Positions 1-6,300 of a stretch of DNA of 14,040 nt are shown here, piece after piece (positions within the stretch are counted from its first letter, which is position 1; the number at the start of each line of letters is the position of its first letter). Under the pieces are notes generated by a model. The model was not told the DNA's origin. It ran no database searches and saw only the letters and a list, made by a program, of their open reading frames with translations. The stretch is from Bacillota bacterium (GTDB lineage: Bacteria; Bacillota; Bacilli; Paenibacillales; NBRC-103111): contig JAEWAA010000052.1 of the NCBI GenBank assembly GCA_023391955.1, positions 1-14,040 of the forward strand, written 5' to 3'. The position numbers and the translations under genes were made by a program.

Positions 1-2
1 GC

Positions 3-149
3 TGTATGGAGATGCTGGAGGATGAGGATACGGAAGAGCGGTACGAGGTTGTCAAACTTTTCTTCGCCAAGGAGCTTCGCAAGGTGTCCATCCGCGGTAA
101 TATCTTCCCGTACAGTTATTATTCCAAAGAAAAAAGCCAAAAGGAATGA
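3..149 (+). CDS. C-terminal fragment of an unrecognised protein
   Basis: An open frame enters from the left edge and runs 48 codons to TGA at 147-149. The visible residues are charged: an acidic stretch (MLEDEDTEE), then a mixed hydrophobic and basic segment (VVKLFFAKELRKV), then an aromatic and basic tail (FPYSYYSKEKSQKE). I do not recognise the family. No signal peptide, membrane segment or catalytic motif can be seen in this tail. It ends only 8 bases before the TetR gene start, and that gene's possible ribosome site (AAGGA at 141-145) lies inside its last codons, so the two are probably co-transcribed. It is called coding because the frame is open to the edge and the spacing to the next gene is operon-like. 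It is too short to be certain. Confidence 0.55.
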   Translation, partial: CMEMLEDEDTEERYEVVKLFFAKELRKVSIRGNIFPYSYYSKEKSQKE

Positions 150-157
150 AGTTATGA

Positions 158-844
158 ATGGACCGGACCTCTACAACTTTAAAAGCGGTGCTGGAAACCA
201 CCGAACGGCTTGCCGCTGAGATCGGCTGCCAGAATACGACGCTTCAGGAGATTATGAAACGCTCAGGCATGTCCAAAGGCGCCATCTATCACTATGTGCA
301 GAGCAAGGATGAGCTGTTCGGGCTTATTCTGGAGGAGCACATGATCCGGAAGGTGGAGGAGTACCGAACCAAAGCGTCTCACCACCGGGAGCCGGGGTTT
401 CCCCATGGACACGGGCAGGCTCAAGCTCAAACGGCCGGCCATCCACCCGGCGGGCCGGCAGGGCCTCTGGCTCCAGGAAGGCTGGGGCCGCTGACGGTGA
501 TTGTCAGGGGCCTGCTGGAGCCGGGCAACCAACGGCAGATCGTTCTGCGCCGCTGCTTCATTTATTTGCTCAGCCGCCAGGAGCAGCCGGATGTGGCCCG
601 GATTGTGGGCAATCTCCAGCGAAGCTGGATCAGCTTCACCGCCGAGTGGATGGAGGGCTGCCAGGCTAGAGGACTGCTGCCGCCCTCGGTCCCCGTGCGC
701 CGGACCTCGGCCATGATTATCTCCTTCCTGTTCGGCCTGATGGTCCAGAAGTCCATCAGCGAGCATGAGGAGCTGGCCGAACCTGATCGGCTGGACCCCG
801 ACACCGTGCTGGCGGCCATAGCCGGGATGCTGATGCCGAGTTGA
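158..844 (+). CDS. TetR/AcrR family transcriptional regulator
   Basis: A 228-residue protein with an N-terminal TetR DNA-binding domain at about residues 5-55. The helix-turn-helix reads TLQEIMKRSGMSKGAIYHYV and is followed by the usual SKDELFGLILE. The C-terminal ligand and dimer domain is visible from about residue 110 (GPLTVIVRGLL, then CFIYLLSRQEQPDVARIV), which fits a one-component repressor sensing a small molecule. ATG 158 is chosen because the nearby ATG at 154 is in another frame; AAGGA at 141-145 could serve as ribosome site but is distant (12 bases). Residues about 70-105 are odd: rich in Gly, Pro, His, Ala and Gln, encoded by very GC-rich DNA, and lacking the helix expected there. 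This may be a divergent linker or a pair of compensating frameshifts. The aldo/keto reductase and SDR genes downstream are its plausible targets. The ligand is unknown. Confidence 0.85.
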   Translation: MDRTSTTLKAVLETTERLAAEIGCQNTTLQEIMKRSGMSKGAIYHYVQSKDELFGLILEEHMIRKVEEYRTKASHHREPGFPHGHGQAQAQTAGHPPGGPAGPLAPGRLGPLTVIVRGLLEPGNQRQIVLRRCFIYLLSRQEQPDVARIVGNLQRSWISFTAEWMEGCQARGLLPPSVPVRRTSAMIISFLFGLMVQKSISEHEELAEPDRLDPDTVLAAIAGMLMPS

Positions 845-870
845 ACAGCCGAAATGGATAATGATATGAT
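841..870 (+). promoter_or_regulatory. Possible sigma-A promoter for the aldo/keto reductase-SDR pair
   Basis: TTGAAC (841-846) overlaps the TetR stop codon and is followed after 18 bases by TATGAT (865-870), five of six matches to TATAAT. Transcription would start near 877, about 39 bases before the reductase start. It would let the two enzyme genes be expressed apart from the regulator. The -35 match is only moderate. Confidence 0.45.
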
Positions 871-915
871 GCCTGTAGAGTCAAATTCAAGTCCATGAGG
901 CAGGAGGGATCACCG

Positions 916-1839
916 ATGAAATACCGCAGGCTGGGCAAAACCGAGCTGAAGGTGCCCGTAATCGGAATCGGCACTTGGCAATACGGCGGCGAATGGGGCA
1001 AGGAGTTTACGGTGAAGGAGGTGCAGGCGATTCTCGGGAGAGGGCTGGAGCTGGGCTGCAATCTTATTGATACAGCGGAATGCTACGGTGACCATCTTTC
1101 CGAATCGCTGATCGGGGAAGCCATTCAAGGCAACCGCTCAGAGTGGGTGATTGCCACCAAATTCGGGCATCATTTCCACGGGCATCTCAAACGGCAGGAT
1201 GATTGGAGCCAGGCTGGTGTTGTGAAGCAGTTGGAGGCTTCCCTTGCAGCGCTGCGCACAGATTATGTGGACCTGTACCAATTCCACTCTGGCAGCGATG
1301 ATGCGCTTCTAAACGACGAGCTGTGGGACGTGCTTCACCGGCAGCAGGAGGCCGGCAAAATCCGGCACTTGGGCATATCCATCGGCAGCAACGAAAATGT
1401 AAGGCAGGTGGAGGCATCTCCGCGTCTGAAGGCGGAAGCCATCCAGGTTGTATATAACCGTCTTGACCGCGCCCCGGAAAAAGAGGTTTTCGCCAGCTGT
1501 CTCCGCCATGACCTGGGTGTTCTGGCCCGGGTTCCGTTGGCCAGCGGCTTCTTAAGCGGCAACTACAAGCCGGGAGCTGTATTCGGGCAGGATGACGTTC
1601 GTTCCAGCCGGGACCGGGAAGCAACGGACAAGCGGCTGCAGGAGGTAGCGGATATCCGGGAGCGGGAGGTTCCGGAGGGTGTGGATATGGCCCAATGGGC
1701 GATTGCCTGGTGCCTTCAGCATGAAGCTGTTAGCACCTGCATTCCCGGCTTCAAAAGCGTCGCCCAGCTGGAATCGGCTCTGAAGGCCGCCGAATTGGAT
1801 ATGGTGTCCGAGGATCATCCCGCCGCTTGGCGGCAGTGA
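916..1839 (+). CDS. Aldo/keto reductase family oxidoreductase
   Basis: A 307-residue NADPH-dependent aldo/keto reductase, the usual length for the family. It is cytosolic and would reduce aldehydes or ketones to alcohols. The catalytic tetrad is visible: Asp52 and Tyr57 (LIDTAECYGDH), Lys82 (VIATKFGHH) and His124 (VDLYQFHSG). The N-terminal strand MKYRRLGKTELKVPVIGIGTW is typical. The C-terminal cofactor region includes VSTCIPGFKSVAQLE, a form of the family's phosphate-binding SxxxxxGFKS segment. ATG 916 is chosen over the in-frame ATG 895 because AGGAGGG (902-908) sits 7 bases upstream and the homologous region begins at MKYRRLG. The next gene starts 30 bases downstream with no terminator between, so they form an operon. 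The substrate cannot be told from sequence; detoxification of reactive carbonyls is an inference. Confidence 0.93.
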   Translation: MKYRRLGKTELKVPVIGIGTWQYGGEWGKEFTVKEVQAILGRGLELGCNLIDTAECYGDHLSESLIGEAIQGNRSEWVIATKFGHHFHGHLKRQDDWSQAGVVKQLEASLAALRTDYVDLYQFHSGSDDALLNDELWDVLHRQQEAGKIRHLGISIGSNENVRQVEASPRLKAEAIQVVYNRLDRAPEKEVFASCLRHDLGVLARVPLASGFLSGNYKPGAVFGQDDVRSSRDREATDKRLQEVADIREREVPEGVDMAQWAIAWCLQHEAVSTCIPGFKSVAQLESALKAAELDMVSEDHPAAWRQ

Positions 1840-1869
1840 CAAATATAAAGGGACAGGAAGGAACCTCCA

Positions 1870-2892
1870 ATGGATATTTTATTTATCGGCGGAACGGGTG
1901 TGATCAGCTCGGCCGTTTCGGAGCGTGTTATCGCCCAGGGCCATACGCTGTATTTGTTAAACCGCGGCAACCGCACAGCCTTCGTCCCGGAAGGGGCCAA
2001 GCTGCTGCAGGGGGATATCCGGGATGAAGCCTCTATCCGGGAGCTGTTGTCCGGCCGGAGCTTCGACGCGGTGGTCAACTGGATCAGCTATGTGCCGGAG
2101 CATGTGGAGGCGGATATCCGGCTGTTCTCGGGCATAACCGGCCAGTATGTATTCATCAGCTCCGCCTCCGCTTACCAGAAGCCTCCGGCAAGCCCGTTCA
2201 TTACGGAGGAAACACCCCTGGCCAACCCGTTCTGGGACTATTCGCGGAATAAGATTGCCTGCGAGGACATCCTGCTGCGGGCACATGCGGAGAACGGCTT
2301 TCCGGTGACCATCGTGCGCCCCTCCCACACCTACGGGATCGATAAGCTTCCCACGGCCTTCAACAGCCGGAAGCATCAATGGAGCATTCTGGAACGGATG
2401 CGCCAAGGCAAGAAGATCATTGTCCCGGGTGACGGCACCTCCTTGTGGGTGCTGACCCACAACACGGACTTTGCCGTTGCCTTCGCCGGACTGCTGGGGC
2501 GTAAGGAAGCCATCGGTGAAGCCTATCAGATCACCTCCGACGAGGTGCTGACATGGGATCAGATTACCCGCTATCTGGGCGCAGCGGCGGGTTATGAGCC
2601 GGACCTGCTGCATCTGTCGGCGGATTTTATGACCGGCTGCCTGCCTGCGCTCCACAGTGAGCTGGTGGGGGACAAGCTGAACAGCGTGTGCTTCGATAAT
2701 TCCAAGATCAAAGCGCTGGTTCCGGAGTACCGGGCTGTGAAGCGGTTTGAGGACGGTATCCGGGAGTCGGTGGACTGGTACCGCAGCCAACCGGAGCTGC
2801 TGAAGTTGGATGAGGAATGGGATGCTCTTTGCGACCGGTTGGTCGCAGCCCATGAAGCAGGTTTGGCCCATTTTAAACAATCGGCGCAATAG
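1870..2892 (+). CDS. NAD(P)-dependent extended SDR / epimerase-dehydratase-like protein
   Basis: A 340-residue extended short-chain dehydrogenase/reductase. The Rossmann glycine motif is at the N-terminus (GGTGVIS, residues 7-13). Asn31-Arg32 follows the second strand, the Arg suggesting NADP(H). GDI at 48-50 marks the adenine-contact Asp. The active site has SSASAY (97-102) and YSRNK with Tyr124 and Lys128, the YxxxK pair. Later segments (VRPSHTYG, GDGTSLW, ITSDEVLTWDQ) match the nucleoside-sugar epimerase and CSP41-like atypical SDR groups. ATG 1870 has AAGGA at 1858-1862, 7 bases upstream. It is the last gene of the unit: a strong terminator follows at 2908. A sugar-nucleotide substrate is possible, but no sugar or cell-wall genes are adjacent, so the substrate is open. 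Confidence 0.9.
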   Translation: MDILFIGGTGVISSAVSERVIAQGHTLYLLNRGNRTAFVPEGAKLLQGDIRDEASIRELLSGRSFDAVVNWISYVPEHVEADIRLFSGITGQYVFISSASAYQKPPASPFITEETPLANPFWDYSRNKIACEDILLRAHAENGFPVTIVRPSHTYGIDKLPTAFNSRKHQWSILERMRQGKKIIVPGDGTSLWVLTHNTDFAVAFAGLLGRKEAIGEAYQITSDEVLTWDQITRYLGAAAGYEPDLLHLSADFMTGCLPALHSELVGDKLNSVCFDNSKIKALVPEYRAVKRFEDGIRESVDWYRSQPELLKLDEEWDALCDRLVAAHEAGLAHFKQSAQ

Positions 2893-2907
2893 GCAGATAA
2901 TCAGGAG

Positions 2908-2934
2908 CCCCTTCCGGTGACGGAAGGGGTTTTT
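2908..2934 (+). terminator. Rho-independent terminator after the SDR gene
   Basis: A perfect 9-bp stem (CCCCTTCCG at 2908-2916, CGGAAGGGG at 2921-2929) with a GTGA loop is followed by TTTTT. It lies 15 bases after the SDR stop codon and closes the operon. Confidence 0.93.
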
Positions 2935-2974
2935 GGGCGTGGGTGTGCGTGCGGAAAACCCTGGAATTTTCTTG

Positions 2975-3003
2975 TTGACAATCTACAAGGACAGCAGTAT
3001 TCT
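2975..3003 (+). promoter_or_regulatory. Sigma-A promoter of the nitroreductase gene
   Basis: A consensus TTGACA (2975-2980) is followed after 17 bases by TATTCT (2998-3003), a four-of-six -10. Start would be near 3010, giving a leader of about 58 bases that contains inverted repeats. Confidence 0.7.
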
Positions 3004-3045
3004 TACTTTACGGAAATGACTTGTAAAATGTAAGTTAATAATTAC
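3002..3045. promoter_or_regulatory. Putative operator: GTAA/TTAC inverted repeats over the -10 and start region
   Basis: CTTACTTTAC (3002-3011) is the reverse complement of GTAAAATGTAAG (3022-3033) apart from a 2-base bulge. A second inverted repeat, GTAA-N8-TTAC (3030-3045), overlaps the right arm. The elements begin at the -10 and cover the start site, where a repressor would act. Reductases of this family in B. subtilis are repressed by MhqR (MarR type) or YodB (HxlR type). Which regulator binds here cannot be said, and no matching regulator gene lies next to it. Confidence 0.4.
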
Positions 3046-3067
3046 TATAAAGAAGGGTTGGATGAAC

Positions 3068-3685
3068 ATGAGTGAACTGCTGGATGTTGTACAATCCCGC
3101 CGGTCGGCGATGAATTTCGAAGAGGGAGTGGAGATCCCCCCAGCCGAGCTGGAGGAAATTTTCGCCCAAACCCGCCTTGCGCCCTCCGCGTATAATCTGC
3201 AGCATGCCCATTATGTGGTGGTCAGCGAGCCGGAGCTGAAGGAGAAGGTCCGTGCGGCGGCTTATAACCAATATAAGGTCCACACTGCCTCGGCGGCGAT
3301 TATAGTGCTGGGGGATAAGCTTGCCTATGAAAAGGCGCCGGAGATTTATGGCGGTCTGCGTACTCTGGGCGTGATGTCCCAGCAGGATTATGACGGGCTG
3401 ATCGGCACCATTACCGGAGCTTACGAGAATAATGAAGCCTATCAGCGGGATGAGGCTATCCGCAACGCCTCCTTGTCCGCTATGCAATTTATGCTCATCG
3501 CCAAGGAAAAGGGCTGGGATACCTGCCCGATGATCGGCTTCAACCAGGAAGAAATGATGCGGGTGCTGGATATCCCGGACCGGTACGTTCCGGTGCTGCT
3601 CATCACCATCGGCAAGTCCGTGAAGGACAACATCCGTCCCCGCGGCTACCGCAAGCCGGTAGGAGAGTTTGTGACCTTCCGCTAA
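3068..3685 (+). CDS. MhqN-type nitroreductase (FMN-dependent NAD(P)H oxidoreductase)
   Basis: A 205-residue nitroreductase-family flavoprotein that closely resembles B. subtilis MhqN/YdfN (about 206 residues) as I recall it, and less closely YodC. Such enzymes use FMN and NAD(P)H to reduce quinones and nitroaromatics in the cytosol. Visible blocks are RRS (11-13) and APSAYNLQ (38-45) at the FMN site, NASLSAMQFM (133-142), GWDTCPMIGF (149-158), IGK (181-183) and the basic RPRGYRKP (190-197). ATG 3068 is preferred to ATG 3062: AAGG at 3053-3056 then has normal spacing and the N-terminus lines up with MhqN. It is a single-gene unit with its own promoter, operator-like leader and terminator. It is not next to the hydrolase/dioxygenase pair 4 kb away but could share its function. 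Substrate is inferred from the family. Confidence 0.93.
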   Translation: MSELLDVVQSRRSAMNFEEGVEIPPAELEEIFAQTRLAPSAYNLQHAHYVVVSEPELKEKVRAAAYNQYKVHTASAAIIVLGDKLAYEKAPEIYGGLRTLGVMSQQDYDGLIGTITGAYENNEAYQRDEAIRNASLSAMQFMLIAKEKGWDTCPMIGFNQEEMMRVLDIPDRYVPVLLITIGKSVKDNIRPRGYRKPVGEFVTFR

Positions 3686-3720
3686 AAGCGTCTCTTCTTC
3701 GCAGACGCGCCTTCATTCCA

Positions 3721-3750
3721 ACCCCCGGTTACGAAAAACCGGGGGTGTTT
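3721..3750 (+). terminator. Rho-independent terminator after the nitroreductase gene
   Basis: A perfect 10-bp stem (ACCCCCGGTT at 3721-3730, AACCGGGGGT at 3737-3746) with a 6-base loop is followed by GTTT. The T-tract is short but the stem is very stable. A weaker hairpin (GCGTCT/AGACGC, 3688-3708) lies between it and the stop codon. Confidence 0.85.
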
Positions 3751-3803
3751 GCTGTTTGGCGGCAAAGGGAGGCGGCCAGGGCGGCAGAGGTTTTGAATTG
3801 TCG

Positions 3804-4052
3804 TACGGATAGCGGACCGGGTGGCAGGGAGGCGCTACGGATAGCGGTTTGCGCCGCAGATAGCGGAAGCAGATTTCCGCTATTCTCTAAACAGTTGTGT
3901 GTTCGCTACGGTTAGCGGAAGCAAAATTCCGCTATTTCCTCTAAAGTAGCTGCTTTAGCCCTCAGTTTCGAGCAATAGCGGAATTTCCCTTCCGCTATTG
4001 AGAGGTGAAAGGCAGCCTCTGCCGGAATAACGGAAGTAGGCTTCCGCTATTC
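3804..4052. repeat. Array of six AATAGCGGAA-type hairpin repeats
   Basis: Six units of one repeat family lie in a gene-free region. Two are half units without a second arm (TACGGATAGCGG at 3804 and 3836). Four are hairpins: ATAGCGGAA/TTCCGCTAT at 3860-3883, TAGCGGAA/TTCCGCTA at 3913-3934, a perfect 11-bp stem at 3973-4000 (CAATAGCGGAA/TTCCGCTATTG), and a 12-bp stem with one mismatch at 4025-4052. Loops are 4-6 bases and differ in sequence. Several units are preceded by TACGG or a close variant, and two are followed by CTCTAAA, so the unit is longer than the stem. No open frame or T-tract goes with them. A related degenerate copy lies at 12717-12738. Confidence 0.85.
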
Positions 4053-4078
4053 CCCGCCGCAGGGGTGCCTGTACCATG

Positions 4079-4177
4079 CTTGTTGTCCACTCTCCCCTTG
4101 GCTCAGGGGAAATTGCGCCTTCCCATCTTCCCGCCTTTCATCCACCCCCCTGAGTAAAGGAGATAATGGACGACAAG
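4079..4177. repeat. Long imperfect inverted repeat upstream of htpG
   Basis: The 31-base arms at 4079-4109 and 4147-4177 match at about 25 positions and enclose a 37-base centre. The outer ends are CTTGTTGTCCA and TGGACGACAAG; the inner ends are CTCAGGGG and CCCCTGAG. The left arm can also fold alone (TCCCC/GGGGA, 4093-4110). No coding potential is seen. It may be a small non-coding palindromic element or two facing copies of a repeat unit. It ends 20 bases before the htpG -35. Confidence 0.6.
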
Positions 4178-4196
4178 GCGGAGCAGAGGCTCCTTA

Positions 4197-4226
4197 TTGA
4201 CTGGAAACCCCACTTTATGGTATAAA
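4197..4226 (+). promoter_or_regulatory. Sigma-A promoter of htpG
   Basis: TTGACT (4197-4202) is followed after 18 bases by TATAAA (4221-4226). Predicted start is around 4233, immediately before the CIRCE element, the standard arrangement for HrcA-repressed genes. Confidence 0.8.
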
Positions 4227-4236
4227 AAATAAAGGA

Positions 4237-4263
4237 TTAGCACTCGTTATTGCTGAGTGCTAA
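4237..4263. promoter_or_regulatory. CIRCE operator (HrcA binding site)
   Basis: TTAGCACTC (4237-4245), a 9-base spacer and GAGTGCTAA (4255-4263) form an exact match to the CIRCE consensus TTAGCACTC-N9-GAGTGCTAA. It sits at the expected transcription start of htpG. HrcA repressor would bind here and release on heat shock when GroE is titrated. Confidence 0.96.
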
Positions 4264-4303
4264 CATTTCGAACAAATGACCGGCATGGAAGGGAGATTTA
4301 TTC

Positions 4304-6178
4304 ATGGCCAAGAAGCAATTTAAGGCTGAGTCCAAGCGTTTGCTGGAAATGATGATCAACTCCATTTACACACAAAAGGAAATTTTCCTGCGGGAGCTTG
4401 TTTCCAACGCCAGCGACGCCATCGACAAAATGTATTACAAGGCGCTTAGCGACGACAAGCTGGAGTTCAACCGGGAAGATTACTATATCAAGATCACGGC
4501 GGACAAGGCTGCCCGCACCCTGACCATCACCGATACCGGTATCGGTATGACCAAGGAAGAGCTGGACAATAACCTGGGTGTGATCGCGAAGAGCGGCTCC
4601 CTGTCCTTCAAAACCGAAAACGAGTCCAAGGACGGCCACGACATTATCGGGCAGTTTGGCGTAGGCTTCTATTCTGCCTTCATGGTAGCAGATGTGGTTA
4701 CCGTCACCAGCCGTGCCTTCGGCAGCGACGAAGCCCACCGTTGGCAGTCTACCGGGGCCGAAGGCTACACCATCGAACCCGCCGAAAAAGCAGCTCCCGG
4801 CACCGAAATTGTGCTCAAGATCAAGGATAACACCGAAGATGAAAAGTACGATGAATTTCTGGAGGAATACCGCCTGAAGGCCATCGTCAAGAAATACTCC
4901 GACTTCATCCGTTACCCCATCAAGATGGAGGTCACCACCCATAAGCCAAAAGAAGGGGAAGAAGGGGAGTTCGAGGAGGTCCGCGAGGAGCAGACGGTGA
5001 ACAGCATGGTTCCCATCTGGCGCAAGAACAAGAGCGAGCTCAAGGATGAGGACTACGAGAACTTCTACCGGGACAAACGCTACGGCTTCGACACACCGTT
5101 GAAGCATATCCATCTGAGTGTGGACGGCGCGGTGAACTACAACTCCATCCTGTTCATCCCCAGCAGCACACCCTTCGATTATTACACCAAGGAGTATGAG
5201 AAGGGTCTGGAGCTGTACTCCAACGGCGTGCTGATTATGGAAAAATGCGGCGACCTGCTGCCCGATTATTTCGGCTTCGTCAAGGGCATGGTGGATTCCG
5301 CGGATTTGTCACTGAATATCTCCCGTGAGCTGCTGCAGCACGACCGCCAGCTGAAGCTGATTGCCAAGAACATCAAAAACCGCATCAAGAGCCAGCTGCA
5401 GAAGCTGCTGAAGGATGAGCGGGAGAAATACGATACCTTCTACAAGGCCTTCGGCCGTCAATTGAAGTTCGGCGTGTACAGCGACTACGGCATGAACAAG
5501 GAGGATCTGCAGGATCTTCTGATGTTCTACTCCTCCAAGGAGAAAAAGCCGGTTACCCTGGACGAATATGTGTCCCGTATGCCGGAGGAGCAAAAGTATA
5601 TTTACTATGCTGCCGGCGAATCTGTTGAGCGTCTTGAGAAGCTGCCGCAAACCGAGCTGGTTGCCGATAAGGGCTACGAAATCCTCTACTTCACTGACGA
5701 TATCGACGAATTTGCCGTGAAGATGCTCATGAATTATAAGGAAAAGGAATTCCGCAATGTGTCCGGCGGAGATCTGGGCATTGAGGAGACGGAAACCAAG
5801 GACGAAGCCGAGGAAAGCAGCCACAAGGATCTGTTCGACGCCATGAAGGACGTGTTGGGCGACAAGGTGAAGCTGGTCCGTGCCTCCAAACGGTTGAAGA
5901 GCCATCCCGTATGCCTGTCCTCCGAGGGTGAGGTTACCATCGAGATGGAGAAAACCCTGAAGGCGATGCCCGGCGGCCAGGATGTAAAAGCGGACAAGGT
6001 GCTGGAGATCAACGTCAACCACGACATCTTCAAGTCCCTGAACGGTGCGTTGGCCCAGGATAAGGAAAAGCTCGAGCTTTACACCAAGCTGCTGTATAAT
6101 CAGGCGCTTCTTATTGAAGGGCTGCCGGTAGCCGATCCGGTGGATTTCGCCAACGATCTGTGCAAGGTCATGGTTTAA
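4304..6178 (+). CDS. htpG: HtpG, bacterial Hsp90 molecular chaperone
   Basis: A 624-residue Hsp90 homologue of normal family length. It is a cytosolic homodimeric ATP-driven chaperone that remodels client proteins, often with DnaK. The N-terminal GHKL ATPase domain shows LRELVSNASDAIDK with catalytic Glu31 and nucleotide-binding Asn35, DTGIGM with Asp77, and the lid segment GQFGVGFYSAFM (116-127). The middle domain has LSLNISRELLQ with Arg341, the residue that contacts the ATP gamma-phosphate. The C-terminal dimerisation domain follows and lacks the MEEVD tail, as in bacteria. ATG 4304 has GGAAGGGAG ending at 4295, 8 bases upstream. It is a single-gene unit with its own promoter, CIRCE operator and terminator. 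CIRCE control is notable because B. subtilis htpG is outside the HrcA regulon. Confidence 0.98.
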   Translation: MAKKQFKAESKRLLEMMINSIYTQKEIFLRELVSNASDAIDKMYYKALSDDKLEFNREDYYIKITADKAARTLTITDTGIGMTKEELDNNLGVIAKSGSLSFKTENESKDGHDIIGQFGVGFYSAFMVADVVTVTSRAFGSDEAHRWQSTGAEGYTIEPAEKAAPGTEIVLKIKDNTEDEKYDEFLEEYRLKAIVKKYSDFIRYPIKMEVTTHKPKEGEEGEFEEVREEQTVNSMVPIWRKNKSELKDEDYENFYRDKRYGFDTPLKHIHLSVDGAVNYNSILFIPSSTPFDYYTKEYEKGLELYSNGVLIMEKCGDLLPDYFGFVKGMVDSADLSLNISRELLQHDRQLKLIAKNIKNRIKSQLQKLLKDEREKYDTFYKAFGRQLKFGVYSDYGMNKEDLQDLLMFYSSKEKKPVTLDEYVSRMPEEQKYIYYAAGESVERLEKLPQTELVADKGYEILYFTDDIDEFAVKMLMNYKEKEFRNVSGGDLGIEETETKDEAEESSHKDLFDAMKDVLGDKVKLVRASKRLKSHPVCLSSEGEVTIEMEKTLKAMPGGQDVKADKVLEINVNHDIFKSLNGALAQDKEKLELYTKLLYNQALLIEGLPVADPVDFANDLCKVMV

Positions 6179-6188
6179 TTGAACAAAG

Positions 6189-6219
6189 AAGCTTCTCCCG
6201 TGGCGGAGAAGCTTTTTTT
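6189..6219 (+). terminator. Rho-independent terminator after htpG
   Basis: AAGCTTCTCC (6189-6198) and GGAGAAGCTT (6205-6214) form a perfect 10-bp stem with a 6-base loop, running into a T7 tract that ends at 6219. It begins 10 bases after the htpG stop codon. Confidence 0.95.
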
Positions 6220-6235
6220 GTACCTGTTCTCCCCG

Positions 6236-6264
6236 TTCCGCCGAAACTGCGGGCAGGCTATAAT
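6236..6264 (+). promoter_or_regulatory. Possible promoter of the DJ-1/PfpI gene
   Basis: A perfect TATAAT (6259-6264) lies 36 bases before the ATG. The -35 position at 17-base spacing (TTCCGC, 6236-6241) is a poor match, so an activator may be needed or the promoter is weak. Confidence 0.45.
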
Positions 6265-6300
6265 AGATTGGACGAATAAACATGATGACGGGAGTTGCTT

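Noticed and set aside
22..219. 65-codon plus-strand frame at the left edge
   Set aside because: It overlaps both the operon-spaced upstream tail and the TetR start in another frame, and its translation is Ser/Arg-rich without family features.
1957..2889. 310-codon minus-strand frame opposite the SDR gene
   Set aside because: Shadow of the SDR coding sequence; no family features.
3804..4052. CRISPR array
   Set aside because: Repeat units are palindromic with tiny variable loops and irregular spacing, with no constant direct repeat, regular spacers or cas genes.
4298..6283. Two long minus-strand open frames (271 and 324 codons) opposite htpG
   Set aside because: They are reverse-frame shadows of a strongly biased, certain htpG gene; their translations are low-complexity Leu/Val/His-rich sequence with no family features or ribosome sites.
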